From positions 1 to 57,665 of IMG/VR virus record IMGVR_UViG_3300050132_000191: a stretch of DNA of 57,665 bases, one strand, 5' to 3'. The translations under genes and the position numbers were made by a program. Within the stretch, counting starts at the first letter, position 1. Every line of letters begins with the position of its first letter. Below the pieces are notes generated by a model. It was not told where the DNA came from. It saw only the letters and a program-made list of their open reading frames with translations, and searched no databases. Of this stretch, positions 42,095 through 49,891 are shown in pieces. The stretch is from a virus.

Positions 42095-43522
42095 TTATTT
42101 TCCAAGTTTTGCCCACGTCGATAAAGTCGTGTTATTCACGAGCTCGTTGAACGCCCGAGAAGTGGCGTCAACTTGATCGTCGTACTTCCCGTGGTCAAAC
42201 TCGCACAGTTCGTCAAGGTACTCTGTATTCCAGTCACCTTCCAAAATATCAACATTACCAGCCTCCGCCTGAGCTGCCATGGGGAGTGCCCGTATCCATT
42301 TCGAGCCGCTCTCCGTGCTGCTCGCAACAATGTACCCAGCAAGCTGGCCGACCTGATAGGTGGCCTGCGCCTTCCCCGCTGCACCCGGATCTTGTGGGAA
42401 ACTCTGGGCGCAAGTATATCCGTCCTGGGACGCGGTGGATTTGATTAGTCTGTCAACACCAGCTGGCGAAAGTTGTGCTCTGGTGGCATTCACAATGATG
42501 AAGCGCCCCTCCTTCGTGCGCCCCAGCTTCACTCCCGCAGTGTAATCGCCAGCCCCTTCCGTTGCAGCGAAGTCCCAACCCCGAATCATCTTCGTTCCCA
42601 GCGGCACAGCTTGCACGACGTTGAACCAGTGCCGTTTATACAGCCCGCCACCGCGTGGCGCTGGACGTTGCTGAAGCTGCCCAGCGGTTGCATAGCTCCC
42701 CATCTGCTTTTCAAGCGCCTTGACTGTGACTTCGCTAAACCGTTCAGGAAACAGTAGTTCCCCTTCCACCTTGCGTGGATCCGTAAACCCCAGGAACGTG
42801 GTGCATCTGCGTTCTGCTTCAAATCGCATCGGCAGCATCAAGTGAGTATATCCGAGGTCCTCGTTAAGAATAATCCCGGAGGTATCCTTTTCATTCAGCC
42901 GCTGCATAATGACCACAATGGCTGACGCTTCGTTGTTCACCCGCGTTGGCAATGCTTCCGTGAATGTGAGCCTTGCAGCTTCCAAGTCCGCATCACTGTT
43001 CGCGCTGTCAACCGATAAGGGGTCATCCAGCAACACCCTGTCACCCCGCGAACCCGTCATGGAGCCAAAGGGCATACACTCACGGAACCCCGTTTGGTCG
43101 TTCTCGAACTTTGTCTTCGCGTTCTGGTCGCCCGTAAACTTGATGGGCCAGCGGGCTTGATACCATTCGGACTGAAGGAGGCGCCGGCACTTTAAGTTAT
43201 CACGGACTGCTAGGGTTTCTTTGTGAGCGGTGCCAAGATAGCGATAGGAGGGATGCTCCTTCGGTCCCCATTCCCAGGCGGGCCAGAACACACCAACGAG
43301 CAGGGACTTCATGCACCCTGGCGGGACATTCATGAGGAGCTTGAGAATGTCCCCATTCGTTACCGCTTCAAGGTGCTGGCAAATTGCGTCAAGTGACCAG
43401 CCCCATCTAAGTGGCGCGGCGGGCTCCAGGACGTGCCAAGCCGCACGCACGAACCCAGCGAAGGACCGAGCTGCGATTGCCCGGTCTAGTTCAATCTCAC
43501 TTGGGAGCAGCATCAGGGGCAC
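42095..43522 (-). CDS. terL: Terminase large subunit
   Basis: A 475-residue DNA-packaging motor. ATPase: Walker A-like VPPGCMKS (about residue 66), the adenine-binding and Walker B region RVLLDDP (about 163), and the coupling segment VVIMQRLNEKD. Nuclease: Asp in GWDFAATEGAGDYT and the final DHGKYDDQVDATS. Overlaps the small subunit by 26 nt. Confidence 0.92.
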   Translation of the reverse strand: MPLMLLPSEIELDRAIAARSFAGFVRAAWHVLEPAAPLRWGWSLDAICQHLEAVTNGDILKLLMNVPPGCMKSLLVGVFWPAWEWGPKEHPSYRYLGTAHKETLAVRDNLKCRRLLQSEWYQARWPIKFTGDQNAKTKFENDQTGFRECMPFGSMTGSRGDRVLLDDPLSVDSANSDADLEAARLTFTEALPTRVNNEASAIVVIMQRLNEKDTSGIILNEDLGYTHLMLPMRFEAERRCTTFLGFTDPRKVEGELLFPERFSEVTVKALEKQMGSYATAGQLQQRPAPRGGGLYKRHWFNVVQAVPLGTKMIRGWDFAATEGAGDYTAGVKLGRTKEGRFIIVNATRAQLSPAGVDRLIKSTASQDGYTCAQSFPQDPGAAGKAQATYQVGQLAGYIVASSTESGSKWIRALPMAAQAEAGNVDILEGDWNTEYLDELCEFDHGKYDDQVDATSRAFNELVNNTTLSTWAKLGK

Positions 43523-43973
43523 CGAACATCTTGCGCTTGATTTCTTCCAAGTCCTCGATACTCAGATGCGAAGTGTCAGGCCCCTTGGCGGTCACAGTCA
43601 CCGCCTGCTCAGTTTTGATAGGTGCGTCGTTCCCTGTGATCTTGGAAATCTGTGTAAACGCTGCTACGCGAGCAGCACCGGAGTTGAACTTGCTGTTCGC
43701 TTCCCGGTACAGTCCAGCGAGGATTTTCTGCTTGTGACTTATCGGGTCAGCCAGGATGCCCAGTGACGCCCCGTCTTCAGCGATCAGCTTTCTGACAAAG
43801 GGTTCCTCCATGAACTGCGCTGCATATTGTGCAGCGTACCCCTTAGCGAACCCAATGCGAATGGCAGCGCCCAGCGGGTCATAGTCAACAAGGTACTCCT
43901 GGACGAAGCGCCTGCGCTGCGCCTGCTCGTCCTCGGATAGTGTACTCGCTAACTCGATGTCGTTCCCTGCCAC
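43497..43973 (-). CDS. terS: Terminase small subunit
   Basis: A 158-residue protein. QRRRFVQEYLVDYDPLGAAIRIGFAKGYAAQYAAQ and FVRKLI fit the Terminase_2 DNA-binding helix pattern; the C-terminus is a typical acidic helix. It recognises the packaging site and feeds DNA to the large subunit, which directly follows. Confidence 0.85.
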   Translation of the reverse strand: MAGNDIELASTLSEDEQAQRRRFVQEYLVDYDPLGAAIRIGFAKGYAAQYAAQFMEEPFVRKLIAEDGASLGILADPISHKQKILAGLYREANSKFNSGAARVAAFTQISKITGNDAPIKTEQAVTVTAKGPDTSHLSIEDLEEIKRKMFGAPDAAPK

Positions 43974-44046
43974 GCTATAAGCCCCATTGTGTCAATAATA
44001 GGCGTAGTATAGCGGAAAGGACTGAAGGTGTGACGTGATGGAGCTA

Positions 44047-44508
44047 TCAAACCCTCGGTCGCTCACCAGCGGACAGCCTTGCGTGAACCCACAACGCGAA
44101 CCAGTTGAGGAACTGTGGCCAATCAATTTCCATCAGGACGCGGACGGAACTGCTGATTGAATGCGGGCCCGCGGGGAGCACTGCTTCGCCGTACATCACG
44201 CATCTCCACTTCTTTCCGTTCTGGCGGTATAGCAACACAGGACGTTCATTGTTCGGGATAGCGGACGCTTCGCACTGCTTCCACCATGTGGCCACACTGA
44301 GTTGCTCCTGCCGCTTCACTTCAATCGACAGCCCAAATGTATTGCTCAGATCGCTGCCACCCACCGCGGACTGGTTCTGATTGCGCTGCACGATTGCGAC
44401 TGCTGGCGCTGGGATTTCAAGTGCCAGCATGGACTCACGAATAATCGCTTCCAACGCTTTCGCGACTTCGGTTTCCCCGCTGGCTCCTTTGGCTCGGATG
44501 TTAATCAT
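44047..44508 (-). CDS. Holliday junction resolvase-like nuclease
   Basis: A 153-residue protein from ATG 44508 (GAGG 8 nt upstream, TGATG overlap with the preceding gene). GASGETEVAKALEAI at the N-terminus, GGSDLSNTFGLSIEVKRQE (Asp and E-x-K) and WWKQCEA match phage PD-(D/E)XK resolvase-like nucleases. Such enzymes clear branched DNA before packaging, consistent with its place before terminase. Confidence 0.75.
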   Translation of the reverse strand: MINIRAKGASGETEVAKALEAIIRESMLALEIPAPAVAIVQRNQNQSAVGGSDLSNTFGLSIEVKRQEQLSVATWWKQCEASAIPNNERPVLLYRQNGKKWRCVMYGEAVLPAGPHSISSSVRVLMEIDWPQFLNWFALWVHARLSAGERPRV

Positions 44509-44636
44509 CAGAAGATCCTCATTGTAAGCAGTGCCGCAGCCAGGAACATAACACCCAGTATACCCGTTCCAATGCGACCGGAAATTGGTTGAAGAAAGAT
44601 GCAAGCAATCAGAAGGCCGAATTGAGCGGTTGTCAT
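44508..44636 (-). CDS. Tiny two-transmembrane protein
   Basis: A 42-residue protein coupled by ATGA to the upstream gene and by TGATG to the downstream nuclease. Two hydrophobic segments (FGLLIACIFLQPI and GILGVMFLAAALLTM) separated by a Gly/Arg turn. One of five tiny membrane genes in this part of the operon. Confidence 0.6.
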   Translation of the reverse strand: MTTAQFGLLIACIFLQPISGRIGTGILGVMFLAAALLTMRIF

Positions 44637-45031
44637 TTTGGTTTCCCCATCATGTATTCAATCATTGCCTTCGCTTGATCAGCTGTGAACAAGTTTATCC
44701 CTACAGGCCAGCAGTCGTCATGGATTTGCGAGAACTTGACACCGCAGTTTGGATGGAAGTCCTTTGGTAGTGGCCATTGAAGGAACCTGTCAACCATCGT
44801 GGGGATGTACTTCTGTTCGCGCTCACTCCTTTCCTGTTCAGCTTGCAAAGCGTCAATCAAAGCGCTGTGAACGTATTTCATGATTGCAAGTTCCCGCTTA
44901 AGGCGTTCGATGTGAGCCTGTTGCGGGTCTATTGCTTCCGGGTTCATTGCGTCCGCGAGGTCATCCCAAGCCATCACCCGCACCGCCTTATCCTTTGTAT
45001 TCAGGGAGTTGAGTGCTTTGTCTATTCTCAT
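44633..45031 (-). CDS. Hypothetical protein
   Basis: A 132-residue protein with a good GGAG site and ATGA overlaps on both sides. Helical N-terminal two thirds (HIERLKRELAIMKYVHSALIDALQAEQERSE) and a conserved-looking end (WPLPKDFHPNCGVKFSQIHDDCWPVGINLF). No known function to me. Confidence 0.62.
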   Translation of the reverse strand: MRIDKALNSLNTKDKAVRVMAWDDLADAMNPEAIDPQQAHIERLKRELAIMKYVHSALIDALQAEQERSEREQKYIPTMVDRFLQWPLPKDFHPNCGVKFSQIHDDCWPVGINLFTADQAKAMIEYMMGKPK

Positions 45032-45255
45032 TTCGCTTCTCCAGTTAATTTACTTGGGCAAACACCGTCAAGCAACTTGGGCGGGTACTGCCAGGAGGCA
45101 CCTTTAGGAAGCTGCTCACAGGAAAGAGCCACGTGTCTTGTGCAAAACCGGCAGCGACCCGGTTCCATAGCATCTTCGGAACGGAACACGCAGACAGCAA
45201 TCTTTATCCTCTGGGGAGGATTGGGAGCAATGGTTCTTGTTAAACCGAATGCCAT
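45028..45255 (-). CDS. Small cysteine-containing hypothetical protein
   Basis: A 75-residue protein with CRFC...C...C, a possible four-Cys metal site. Start ATG 45255 overlaps the preceding stop (TGATG), its own stop overlaps the next start (ATGA). Function unknown. Confidence 0.6.
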   Translation of the reverse strand: MAFGLTRTIAPNPPQRIKIAVCVFRSEDAMEPGRCRFCTRHVALSCEQLPKGASWQYPPKLLDGVCPSKLTGEAK

Positions 45256-45383
45256 CACGCCACCTGGACGTCAATGCGCCCAGCCTCCGGAAAGCGGTCC
45301 ATCGCGTCCATCGTTGCGTCAAACGAGGAAGCGAAGGGGCCTGAATAAGTGGTTCCGTCCACAGTGATTTTAAAGTTTTTCAT
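45255..45383 (-). CDS. Tiny hypothetical protein
   Basis: A 42-residue protein: MKNFKITVDGTTYSGPFASS, then FDATMDAMDRFPEAGRIDVQ. It starts after a TGGAGAAACA ribosome-site region and couples to the next gene by TGATG. A small beta-alpha protein of unknown role. Confidence 0.6.
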   Translation of the reverse strand: MKNFKITVDGTTYSGPFASSFDATMDAMDRFPEAGRIDVQVA

Positions 45384-45399
45384 TGTTTCTCCAGTTGCA

Positions 45400-45777
45400 T
45401 TATTTTACAGTCGAATCCTTGATGTCGTTTGCTTTTATGGGTGCATTCATGAAAAGAGGGGCACGGCAAACAACCATGTATCCAGGTTTCTTCGCTCTCG
45501 AGTCGGTGTACCAAGGGGAACACGCTGCCCGCATCTCCGCTTCAACCTCCGTGCGGGCCAGTGTAACGGCTGTGCGGGCTTGCAATCGAGCAGCACTCGA
45601 CGCCCTCGCTGCGCCCTCGCTAACCCCTTGCTTATATACAAGCGGCCCGCACAATAGCCCCAACACGCACAGCAGCACAACGAGTGACCACAAGGAGATC
45701 ACCTCAGAACGCTTGACCAACATGAGCGGCCCGTCAAGTCGAATGCGAACGGTGATCGTGTCGATTAAGCGAGCCAT
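45400..45777 (-). CDS. Single-transmembrane hypothetical protein
   Basis: A 125-residue protein, transmembrane segment about residues 27-47 (LWSLVVLLCVLGLLCGPLVY), followed by a helix (AARLQARTAVTLARTEVEAE) and a short tail. Layout is that of an inner-membrane protein with a periplasmic or cytoplasmic helix; an Rz-like spanin cannot be excluded but it is far from the lysis genes. Confidence 0.6.
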   Translation of the reverse strand: MARLIDTITVRIRLDGPLMLVKRSEVISLWSLVVLLCVLGLLCGPLVYKQGVSEGAARASSAARLQARTAVTLARTEVEAEMRAACSPWYTDSRAKKPGYMVVCRAPLFMNAPIKANDIKDSTVK

Positions 45778-45780
45778 TGT

Positions 45781-45951
45781 TCATCCTTTCACAGTTTCAA
45801 GAGAAGCAATGATCAGTCCGACATTGGACAGACCATAAGCAAAGTATACAATCGCTAGTCCCCATTTATGTTGATACGCCATACCGCATCCCGTGATGGC
45901 GTACAGGATGCCCGCTGCGGCGACAGTGTATTCGGGTAACGTCCAAGTCAT
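45781..45951 (-). CDS. Tiny two-transmembrane protein
   Basis: A 56-residue protein, MTWTLPEYTVAAAGILYA with a first hydrophobic segment (VAAAGILYAITGCGMAY) and a second (GLAIVYFAYGLSNVGLII). ATGA-type overlap with the upstream gene. Unknown function. Confidence 0.62.
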   Translation of the reverse strand: MTWTLPEYTVAAAGILYAITGCGMAYQHKWGLAIVYFAYGLSNVGLIIASLETVKG

Positions 45952-46103
45952 TGCCGCCCCCTAGGGAGTCTCTTTTTCAGAGCTTCCATTTCTTTGACAG
46001 CTTGCCTGTAGTGCATTCTGGCGGAGCCCACTTCCATCCACCAATAAATCAAACCAAAGAAAAGAAAACCACCTAGGAGCCAGCCAACAATTTTATAATC
46101 CAT
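45948..46103 (-). CDS. Tiny one-transmembrane protein
   Basis: A 51-residue protein: MDYKIVGWLLGGFLFFGLIY is hydrophobic and the rest (SARMHYRQAVKEMEALKKRL) is a basic helix. It couples to the next gene by ATGA. Confidence 0.62.
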   Translation of the reverse strand: MDYKIVGWLLGGFLFFGLIYWWMEVGSARMHYRQAVKEMEALKKRLPRGRQ

Positions 46104-46105
46104 CG

Positions 46106-46219
46106 TTATTCCTTCGCAAAGATGAAAGCGAAGCCAGCAGCTAAGAACGCCAGCATCGCAGGGATGAACCGCCCCAGCATGAACAGGGTGGTGCCAAAGG
46201 CGAGGAGTTTCGGGCCCAT
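46106..46219 (-). CDS. Tiny membrane protein
   Basis: A 37-residue protein, MGPKLLAFGTTLFMLGRF, with two short hydrophobic segments and a charged end. It starts 1 nt after the preceding stop and ends 2 nt before the next start. One of the cluster of tiny membrane proteins. Confidence 0.55.
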   Translation of the reverse strand: MGPKLLAFGTTLFMLGRFIPAMLAFLAAGFAFIFAKE

Positions 46220-46220
46220 C

Positions 46221-46985
46221 TTAGCACCCGAGGCGTGGTGCGGATGAACTGGAACCTGTCACACCCCGCGTGCTTACGTTGACGGACTTACCGTCACAGA
46301 TGCCGCTGCTGTAGGCGTCGTCCGTGCTGATGGTGCTTGAACTGTATTTGACTTTCTGCTCGCCAAACCGTTCTGCCACCAATTGCGCCTTAATCACCAT
46401 CAGCGAGGTACTCGAGGAGCTTGCTCGAACTTCCTTAGCCTTTTCCGCTGTCAGTGCCCGCAGGCTGCTGCTGATGCCAGTTGTGACACCCAGGCGATAA
46501 CTGTTCGCGGATGCGCGGCCCAGCACTGCATAATCATCCGTCTTCAGGTAAACCTTAACCAGCCGGTTCACTGTTGCGACTAAGTAGTTGAACATATATA
46601 CAGCTACCTTGACGTCAGCATCAAACCCGTAGAAGCGCACCACAGCAACTTTGTCAGGACGCGGGATTTTGCAGCGGCAGTCATTCGCCTTTGCAATTTG
46701 CAGCGCAAGGATGCTGGCCCAGGTGGGGACTTCCGGGTGGGCTGTCTCATTCGTGTTCGGTGCTGCCACGCAATCTCCCTCAGCCATATCGTTGCCAGCT
46801 TTGAGCGAGGCAACAATCACATCGGCGTGCTCGAGTTGATACTCCCGCATGATGCGCTCTGCCATCCCTGCCGCTGCGCTTGCTTCTTCAGGATTAGCGC
46901 GGTCGTCACCCGCAATGGCGAGCAGCTTGGCAATGCGACGCATCACGCTGTCTAGGTTTTCTGGGGTTGTTTGTTCGGTAGTCAT
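46221..46985 (-). CDS. DUF2786-domain protein
   Basis: A 254-residue protein from ATG 46985, which has AAGGA upstream; a longer form to 47285 would overlap the zinc-finger gene in another frame and looks spurious. DUF2786: VMRRIAKLLAIAG, NPEEASAAAGMAERIMREY, then the second domain (ILALQIAKANDCR, YLVATVNRLVKVY) and a Ser-rich tail. Family members are common in phages and bacteria, role unknown. Confidence 0.75.
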   Translation of the reverse strand: MTTEQTTPENLDSVMRRIAKLLAIAGDDRANPEEASAAAGMAERIMREYQLEHADVIVASLKAGNDMAEGDCVAAPNTNETAHPEVPTWASILALQIAKANDCRCKIPRPDKVAVVRFYGFDADVKVAVYMFNYLVATVNRLVKVYLKTDDYAVLGRASANSYRLGVTTGISSSLRALTAEKAKEVRASSSSTSLMVIKAQLVAERFGEQKVKYSSSTISTDDAYSSGICDGKSVNVSTRGVTGSSSSAPRLGC

Positions 46986-47040
46986 TTGGAGTTCCTTTGC
47001 AGTTGTTGATGAGTTAATGTAGCACCAATTCAGGAACTTC

Positions 47041-47070
47041 CCAGAAAGGAATTGTAAAGTTATGTAAAAA
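47041..47070 (-). promoter_or_regulatory. Upstream element shared with the 3071 region
   Basis: On the minus strand this piece reads TTTACATAA then CTTTACAATTCCTTT; the plus-strand region 3071-3095 reads TTTACACAA, T, then CTTTACAATTCTTTT. It lies in the 85-nt gap between the zinc-finger gene and the DUF2786 gene. A shared promoter or regulator site is possible; no -10 box fits both. Confidence 0.3.
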
Positions 47071-47397
47071 CTAGAACGGAATATCGTCGTCAAAATCATC
47101 GAAGCCAGACTTGAGAGCAGGCTTGGGCGCTGCCCGCAGTGCAACCACGGCTGGCGCTCGGTTGTCTTCGAATGGTACCGCATCAACGTCGTCTTCATCA
47201 AACTGCGGACACCCGAAAGCAATGACGCGGGCTGGAGGGCGGACAGGTGGGTGCACTTGGCCACAGGTTTCCGTCGCCTCATCAAACCTCTTGCAGTTCA
47301 GACAAGTTGACGTCAACTCAGCTTCCTCCATCACTTGCTGGAGCACGCCCAGGAGTTCCAAGCGGAATTCTTGTATTACAGTTGGCAGGGATTTCAT
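47071..47397 (-). CDS. Zinc-finger protein with SSB-like C-terminal tip
   Basis: A 108-residue protein. Cysteines in TCLNCKRF, TCGQVH and FGCPQF form a likely zinc site. The second half is acidic and Pro/Ala-rich, and the last residues are DDFDDDIPF, identical at the end to E. coli SSB (DFDDDIPF), the peptide that recruits PriA, RecQ, RecO, exonuclease I and HolC. There is no OB fold. See findings. Confidence 0.75.
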   Translation of the reverse strand: MKSLPTVIQEFRLELLGVLQQVMEEAELTSTCLNCKRFDEATETCGQVHPPVRPPARVIAFGCPQFDEDDVDAVPFEDNRAPAVVALRAAPKPALKSGFDDFDDDIPF

Positions 47398-47585
47398 AGT
47401 TGCACCCTACACGTCAAGTGCGCCGCGTCATCATCCTTGCGGAACAAGTGGGGATACATATTTCTCGCGTCAATATGCAGTCGGTCAATCGCGGCAAGGT
47501 TCTTCCAATTCCCGGCGGTGATGAGTGCAACGCGCACCAGTGGCGGAAGGATTTCCGCGGGTTGGATGTCTTTTGGTTCTTTCAT
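47394..47585 (-). CDS. Hypothetical protein
   Basis: A 63-residue protein, MKEPKDIQPAEILPPLVRVA at the start and AAIDRLHIDARNMYPHLFR near the end, resembling short proteins often found near replication-related genes in phages. ATGA overlap with the zinc-finger gene. Confidence 0.62.
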   Translation of the reverse strand: MKEPKDIQPAEILPPLVRVALITAGNWKNLAAIDRLHIDARNMYPHLFRKDDDAAHLTCRVQL

Positions 47586-47615
47586 TTTGTTTCCTCAAAG
47601 GGTTTGATTAAAGCG

Positions 47616-47768
47616 TTAAACATGATTGGTTCCTTGATGTTTTTGGATCTCCAACTCTGCTGGCGTCTTGAATTGCCACAGCATCGTGTCAACGCCATGC
47701 AGGGTAATAATCGCCTCGCAGACAACAAATACAGCGCACAGCAGCCAGAAGGCTGACCACCCGCTCAT
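47616..47768 (-). CDS. Tiny one-transmembrane protein
   Basis: A 50-residue protein: MSGWSAFWLLCAVFVVCEAI is hydrophobic, and the rest (TLHGVDTMLWQFKTPAELEI) resembles small membrane proteins found in proteobacterial phages. ATGA overlap with the upstream gene. Confidence 0.65.
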   Translation of the reverse strand: MSGWSAFWLLCAVFVVCEAIITLHGVDTMLWQFKTPAELEIQKHQGTNHV

Positions 47769-48346
47769 GTCGCCTCCTGCCCCTCCAGTGCCGCGAGCTT
47801 GGCGCGGAGTTCGTCGCGCTCGGCTGCTGCGCTCTCACTTATTAGCCGATGCACCTCCGCTACCGGATCGCCTTCTTCTTCCATGCCCAGCGCGGTTAGG
47901 ATCCGGCAGTAATTGTTTGCGTCCTCTGCGGTACCGTGGGGCACGGCTGCGCTCTCACTGGCTTGCAGGGCGTCGGCGGCTTCTTCAGCAGCATGCGCCA
48001 AATCATAGCAACTGCTCGCCACTATATCGTCGCGGGTATCGTGTGTAATACCAACTCGCAGTCTCTCAATCAGCTCTGCACGCTCACCGCTTGGTGGCGG
48101 GGCGTTGTACTGCTCTTCAGTAATAGCTTCTGCTGCCACGAGTACGTCGCGCCACTCCCAATCATCCTGTTCCATGACGGCGTTCATAGCAGCGCTTGGC
48201 GTTAGTGGGACTGAAGCAAACCCTACCGGCTCCACCGTCCGCGCTTCCTCGCGTTCAATGGCTTCATCAAGTTTTCTAGTGGCGGGCCAGTACAAGCCCT
48301 CCTTAATATATTTTTTGACCTGCTTCATCGCGTCGATTGTGTTCAT
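47765..48346 (-). CDS. Hypothetical acidic helical protein
   Basis: A 193-residue protein, mostly Ala/Glu-rich helix (YDLAHAAEEAADALQASESAA), with an ordered N-terminal part (DAMKQVKKYIKEGLYWPATRKLDEA). No recognised domain. Coupled by ATGA on both sides. Confidence 0.6.
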   Translation of the reverse strand: MNTIDAMKQVKKYIKEGLYWPATRKLDEAIEREEARTVEPVGFASVPLTPSAAMNAVMEQDDWEWRDVLVAAEAITEEQYNAPPPSGERAELIERLRVGITHDTRDDIVASSCYDLAHAAEEAADALQASESAAVPHGTAEDANNYCRILTALGMEEEGDPVAEVHRLISESAAAERDELRAKLAALEGQEAT

Positions 48347-48633
48347 TTCAGTTCCTTGATTGCGTTGTCTAAATTCGGGTAGGTCCGCCTGAATACCTCA
48401 AGTGCCCTGGCGTTCATGAACAGAAATCCGTGTTCACAGTCAGCGTGCCACGCATCCGCCAGATTAGCTGCCGCCTCTTCCAGAGCCACCTTCCGCGCAT
48501 GGGCTGCTCGGGTGTCGCCGTAGGCTTGCAACTGTTGTGCGCTGAAGGTATCAGGCCAGAATGATCCAGCATCCTCATGTTCGGCGCTGTACGGCGCAGG
48601 CAGGGGCGGCAGGCTCTGGTTGTCGGTGGTCAT
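48343..48633 (-). CDS. Hypothetical protein
   Basis: A 96-residue protein: Pro-rich start (MTTDNQSLPPLPAPYSAEHE), then YGDTRAAHARKVALEEAAANLADAW and HGFLFMNARALEVF. A similar pattern occurs in many small phage proteins of unknown function. ATGA overlaps on both sides. Confidence 0.6.
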   Translation of the reverse strand: MTTDNQSLPPLPAPYSAEHEDAGSFWPDTFSAQQLQAYGDTRAAHARKVALEEAAANLADAWHADCEHGFLFMNARALEVFRRTYPNLDNAIKELK

Positions 48634-48842
48634 GCTTCACCCACTTTCTGAACAGTCACCTGCACGCACTTGATCAGACCCTTGCGGCGGCGACGGTCAA
48701 TCTCTTTAGTCCACTCTGGTGTTGCTTTGTCATAAGCAGTAGCCCATGCCGCACGGCGCGTAGTACGGATGCTGGAATAGTGAATCCACGGCTTGGCGCG
48801 TTTGCTGAATGGATGGTACTCCATCGCCCAGTAGGTGGTCAT
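48630..48842 (-). CDS. Hypothetical protein
   Basis: A 70-residue basic protein starting MTTYWAMEYHPFSKRAKPWI at 48842; ATGA overlap with the upstream gene decides this start over the one at 48866. The C-terminal GLIKCVQVTVQKV is a strand. Unknown function. Confidence 0.58.
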   Translation of the reverse strand: MTTYWAMEYHPFSKRAKPWIHYSSIRTTRRAAWATAYDKATPEWTKEIDRRRRKGLIKCVQVTVQKVGEA

Positions 48843-49057
48843 GATGCGGCCTTTCCTACTTCGCAATCACACCGACCACGCCACTCTCCGTCAGCAGAGT
48901 GAACATCCCCAGTTCCATCGCAGTATTCGCAAGTTGCGGCCGGGATTTTGGACCGCGCCGCTTGCCCCGCCAGCGACTTAAGCGCCCGTGCTGTAGTCCC
49001 GTGATCCAGCGCATGCCCCATCATTTCGCGGGCCTGTTGTGGTGTGTAGTCGGTCAT
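48839..49057 (-). CDS. Small zinc-ribbon protein
   Basis: A 72-residue protein with an N-terminal helix (PQQAREMMGHALDHGTT) and a DnaJ-type site CEYCDGTG...CDC near the C-terminus. The CxxCxGxG pattern also occurs in the 50014 protein at the start of the opposite operon. Confidence 0.62.
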   Translation of the reverse strand: MTDYTPQQAREMMGHALDHGTTARALKSLAGQAARSKIPAATCEYCDGTGDVHSADGEWRGRCDCEVGKAAS

Positions 49058-49266
49058 ATCCCTGCTCCTTGATAAGCACCTTTATGATTCAGCGCGTTCG
49101 AAATTGTTGATGAGACAACGCCGAGTGCGGCGGCGATCTCGCGCATGGTGCGGCCCTCTTTCCTCATCCTAGCCACAGTCCTCAGTTTTTCCGAGTCTAT
49201 TGCAGGTGGTACATGGTGGCGGCGCTTGCCCCCATTGCTGGGCCGTGTGTAATCCCGTTCAGGCAT
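49054..49266 (-). CDS. Small HTH DNA-binding protein
   Basis: A 70-residue protein, first gene of the minus-strand operon. RTMREIAAALGVVSSTISNAL (about residues 39-59) is a clear helix-turn-helix, and the basic N-terminus (RPSNGGKRRHH) may contact DNA. GGGGA lies before the ATG. Its location next to the control region makes it a candidate regulator of the divergent promoters. Confidence 0.7.
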   Translation of the reverse strand: MPERDYTRPSNGGKRRHHVPPAIDSEKLRTVARMRKEGRTMREIAAALGVVSSTISNALNHKGAYQGAGI

Positions 49267-49431
49267 TTAGAGTCCCCATTAGTAGTAAAGCATTCGCTAA
49301 CCCTTTCTCGTTACCGTCACGCTACTTTAACACGCGGGAATCGGGATGGAAAAGAAAATTTCCTGATAGAACGCAAGCGGGAGCAGCGACCACAGTGTTG
49401 AGCATTAGCTCCGACTTGAACGACGGAACTG

Positions 49432-49891
49432 CGAAAATAGGATAAATAGGAGAAATTTAAAATACCCTAATAAACGAATCAGTGTGAGCTTATTTTGCAG
49501 TAGGGCCTAGGAGTGAGGTAATGGCATTTCAGGTAAGCTACCCATGCAAGAAAAAATAAATTACCCACAACCCATCATTAAAGGCGATTTGCAAGGTTCG
49601 GCGCCCTATTTTCCTATTTTCCGAATTTATAATTTCTTACCGCTTGCTTACGGTGTGCTTAAAATTTGCACAGTTCAAAGCAAAGAAATAGGCCGGGAAA
49701 TTTGGTTTTCCTAAACCTGTTACTACACTGTATAAACAATATATATAAGCATAATAATAATAATAAAATAGGGTAAATGGGAAAACATTTTTTTTCTTTA
49801 TGGGTATATGTGTAGAGGAAATAAAAAGCTCTACACACACACTTAATGCAAGACTCACACTTGCTTATACGTCGCTATTTTCCTATTTTCG
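49432..49891. repeat. Four iteron-like repeats, alternating orientation
   Basis: Copies: 49432-49450 (minus, CCTATTTATCCTATTTTCG), 49605-49623 (plus, CCTATTTTCCTATTTTCCG), 49765-49781 (minus, CCCATTTACCCTATTTT), 49875-49891 (plus, CTATTTTCCTATTTTCG). Each copy is itself two half-sites of YYTATTT spaced by 8 nt. Orientation alternates minus, plus, minus, plus with about 110-175 nt between copies. The pattern fits iterons of a replication initiator or operators of a regulator. Confidence 0.75.
49809..49837. promoter_or_regulatory. 9-bp inverted repeat
   Basis: Stems TGTGTAGAG (49809-49817) and CTCTACACA (49829-49837) with an 11-nt A-rich spacer. No T-run follows on either strand, so it is not a standard terminator; it may be a protein site or an extruded hairpin of the origin. 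Confidence 0.6.

Noticed and set aside
46986-47285. Longer N-terminus for the DUF2786 protein
   Set aside because: The added 100 residues look like a shadow of the zinc-finger gene, while ATG 46985 has AAGGA directly upstream.
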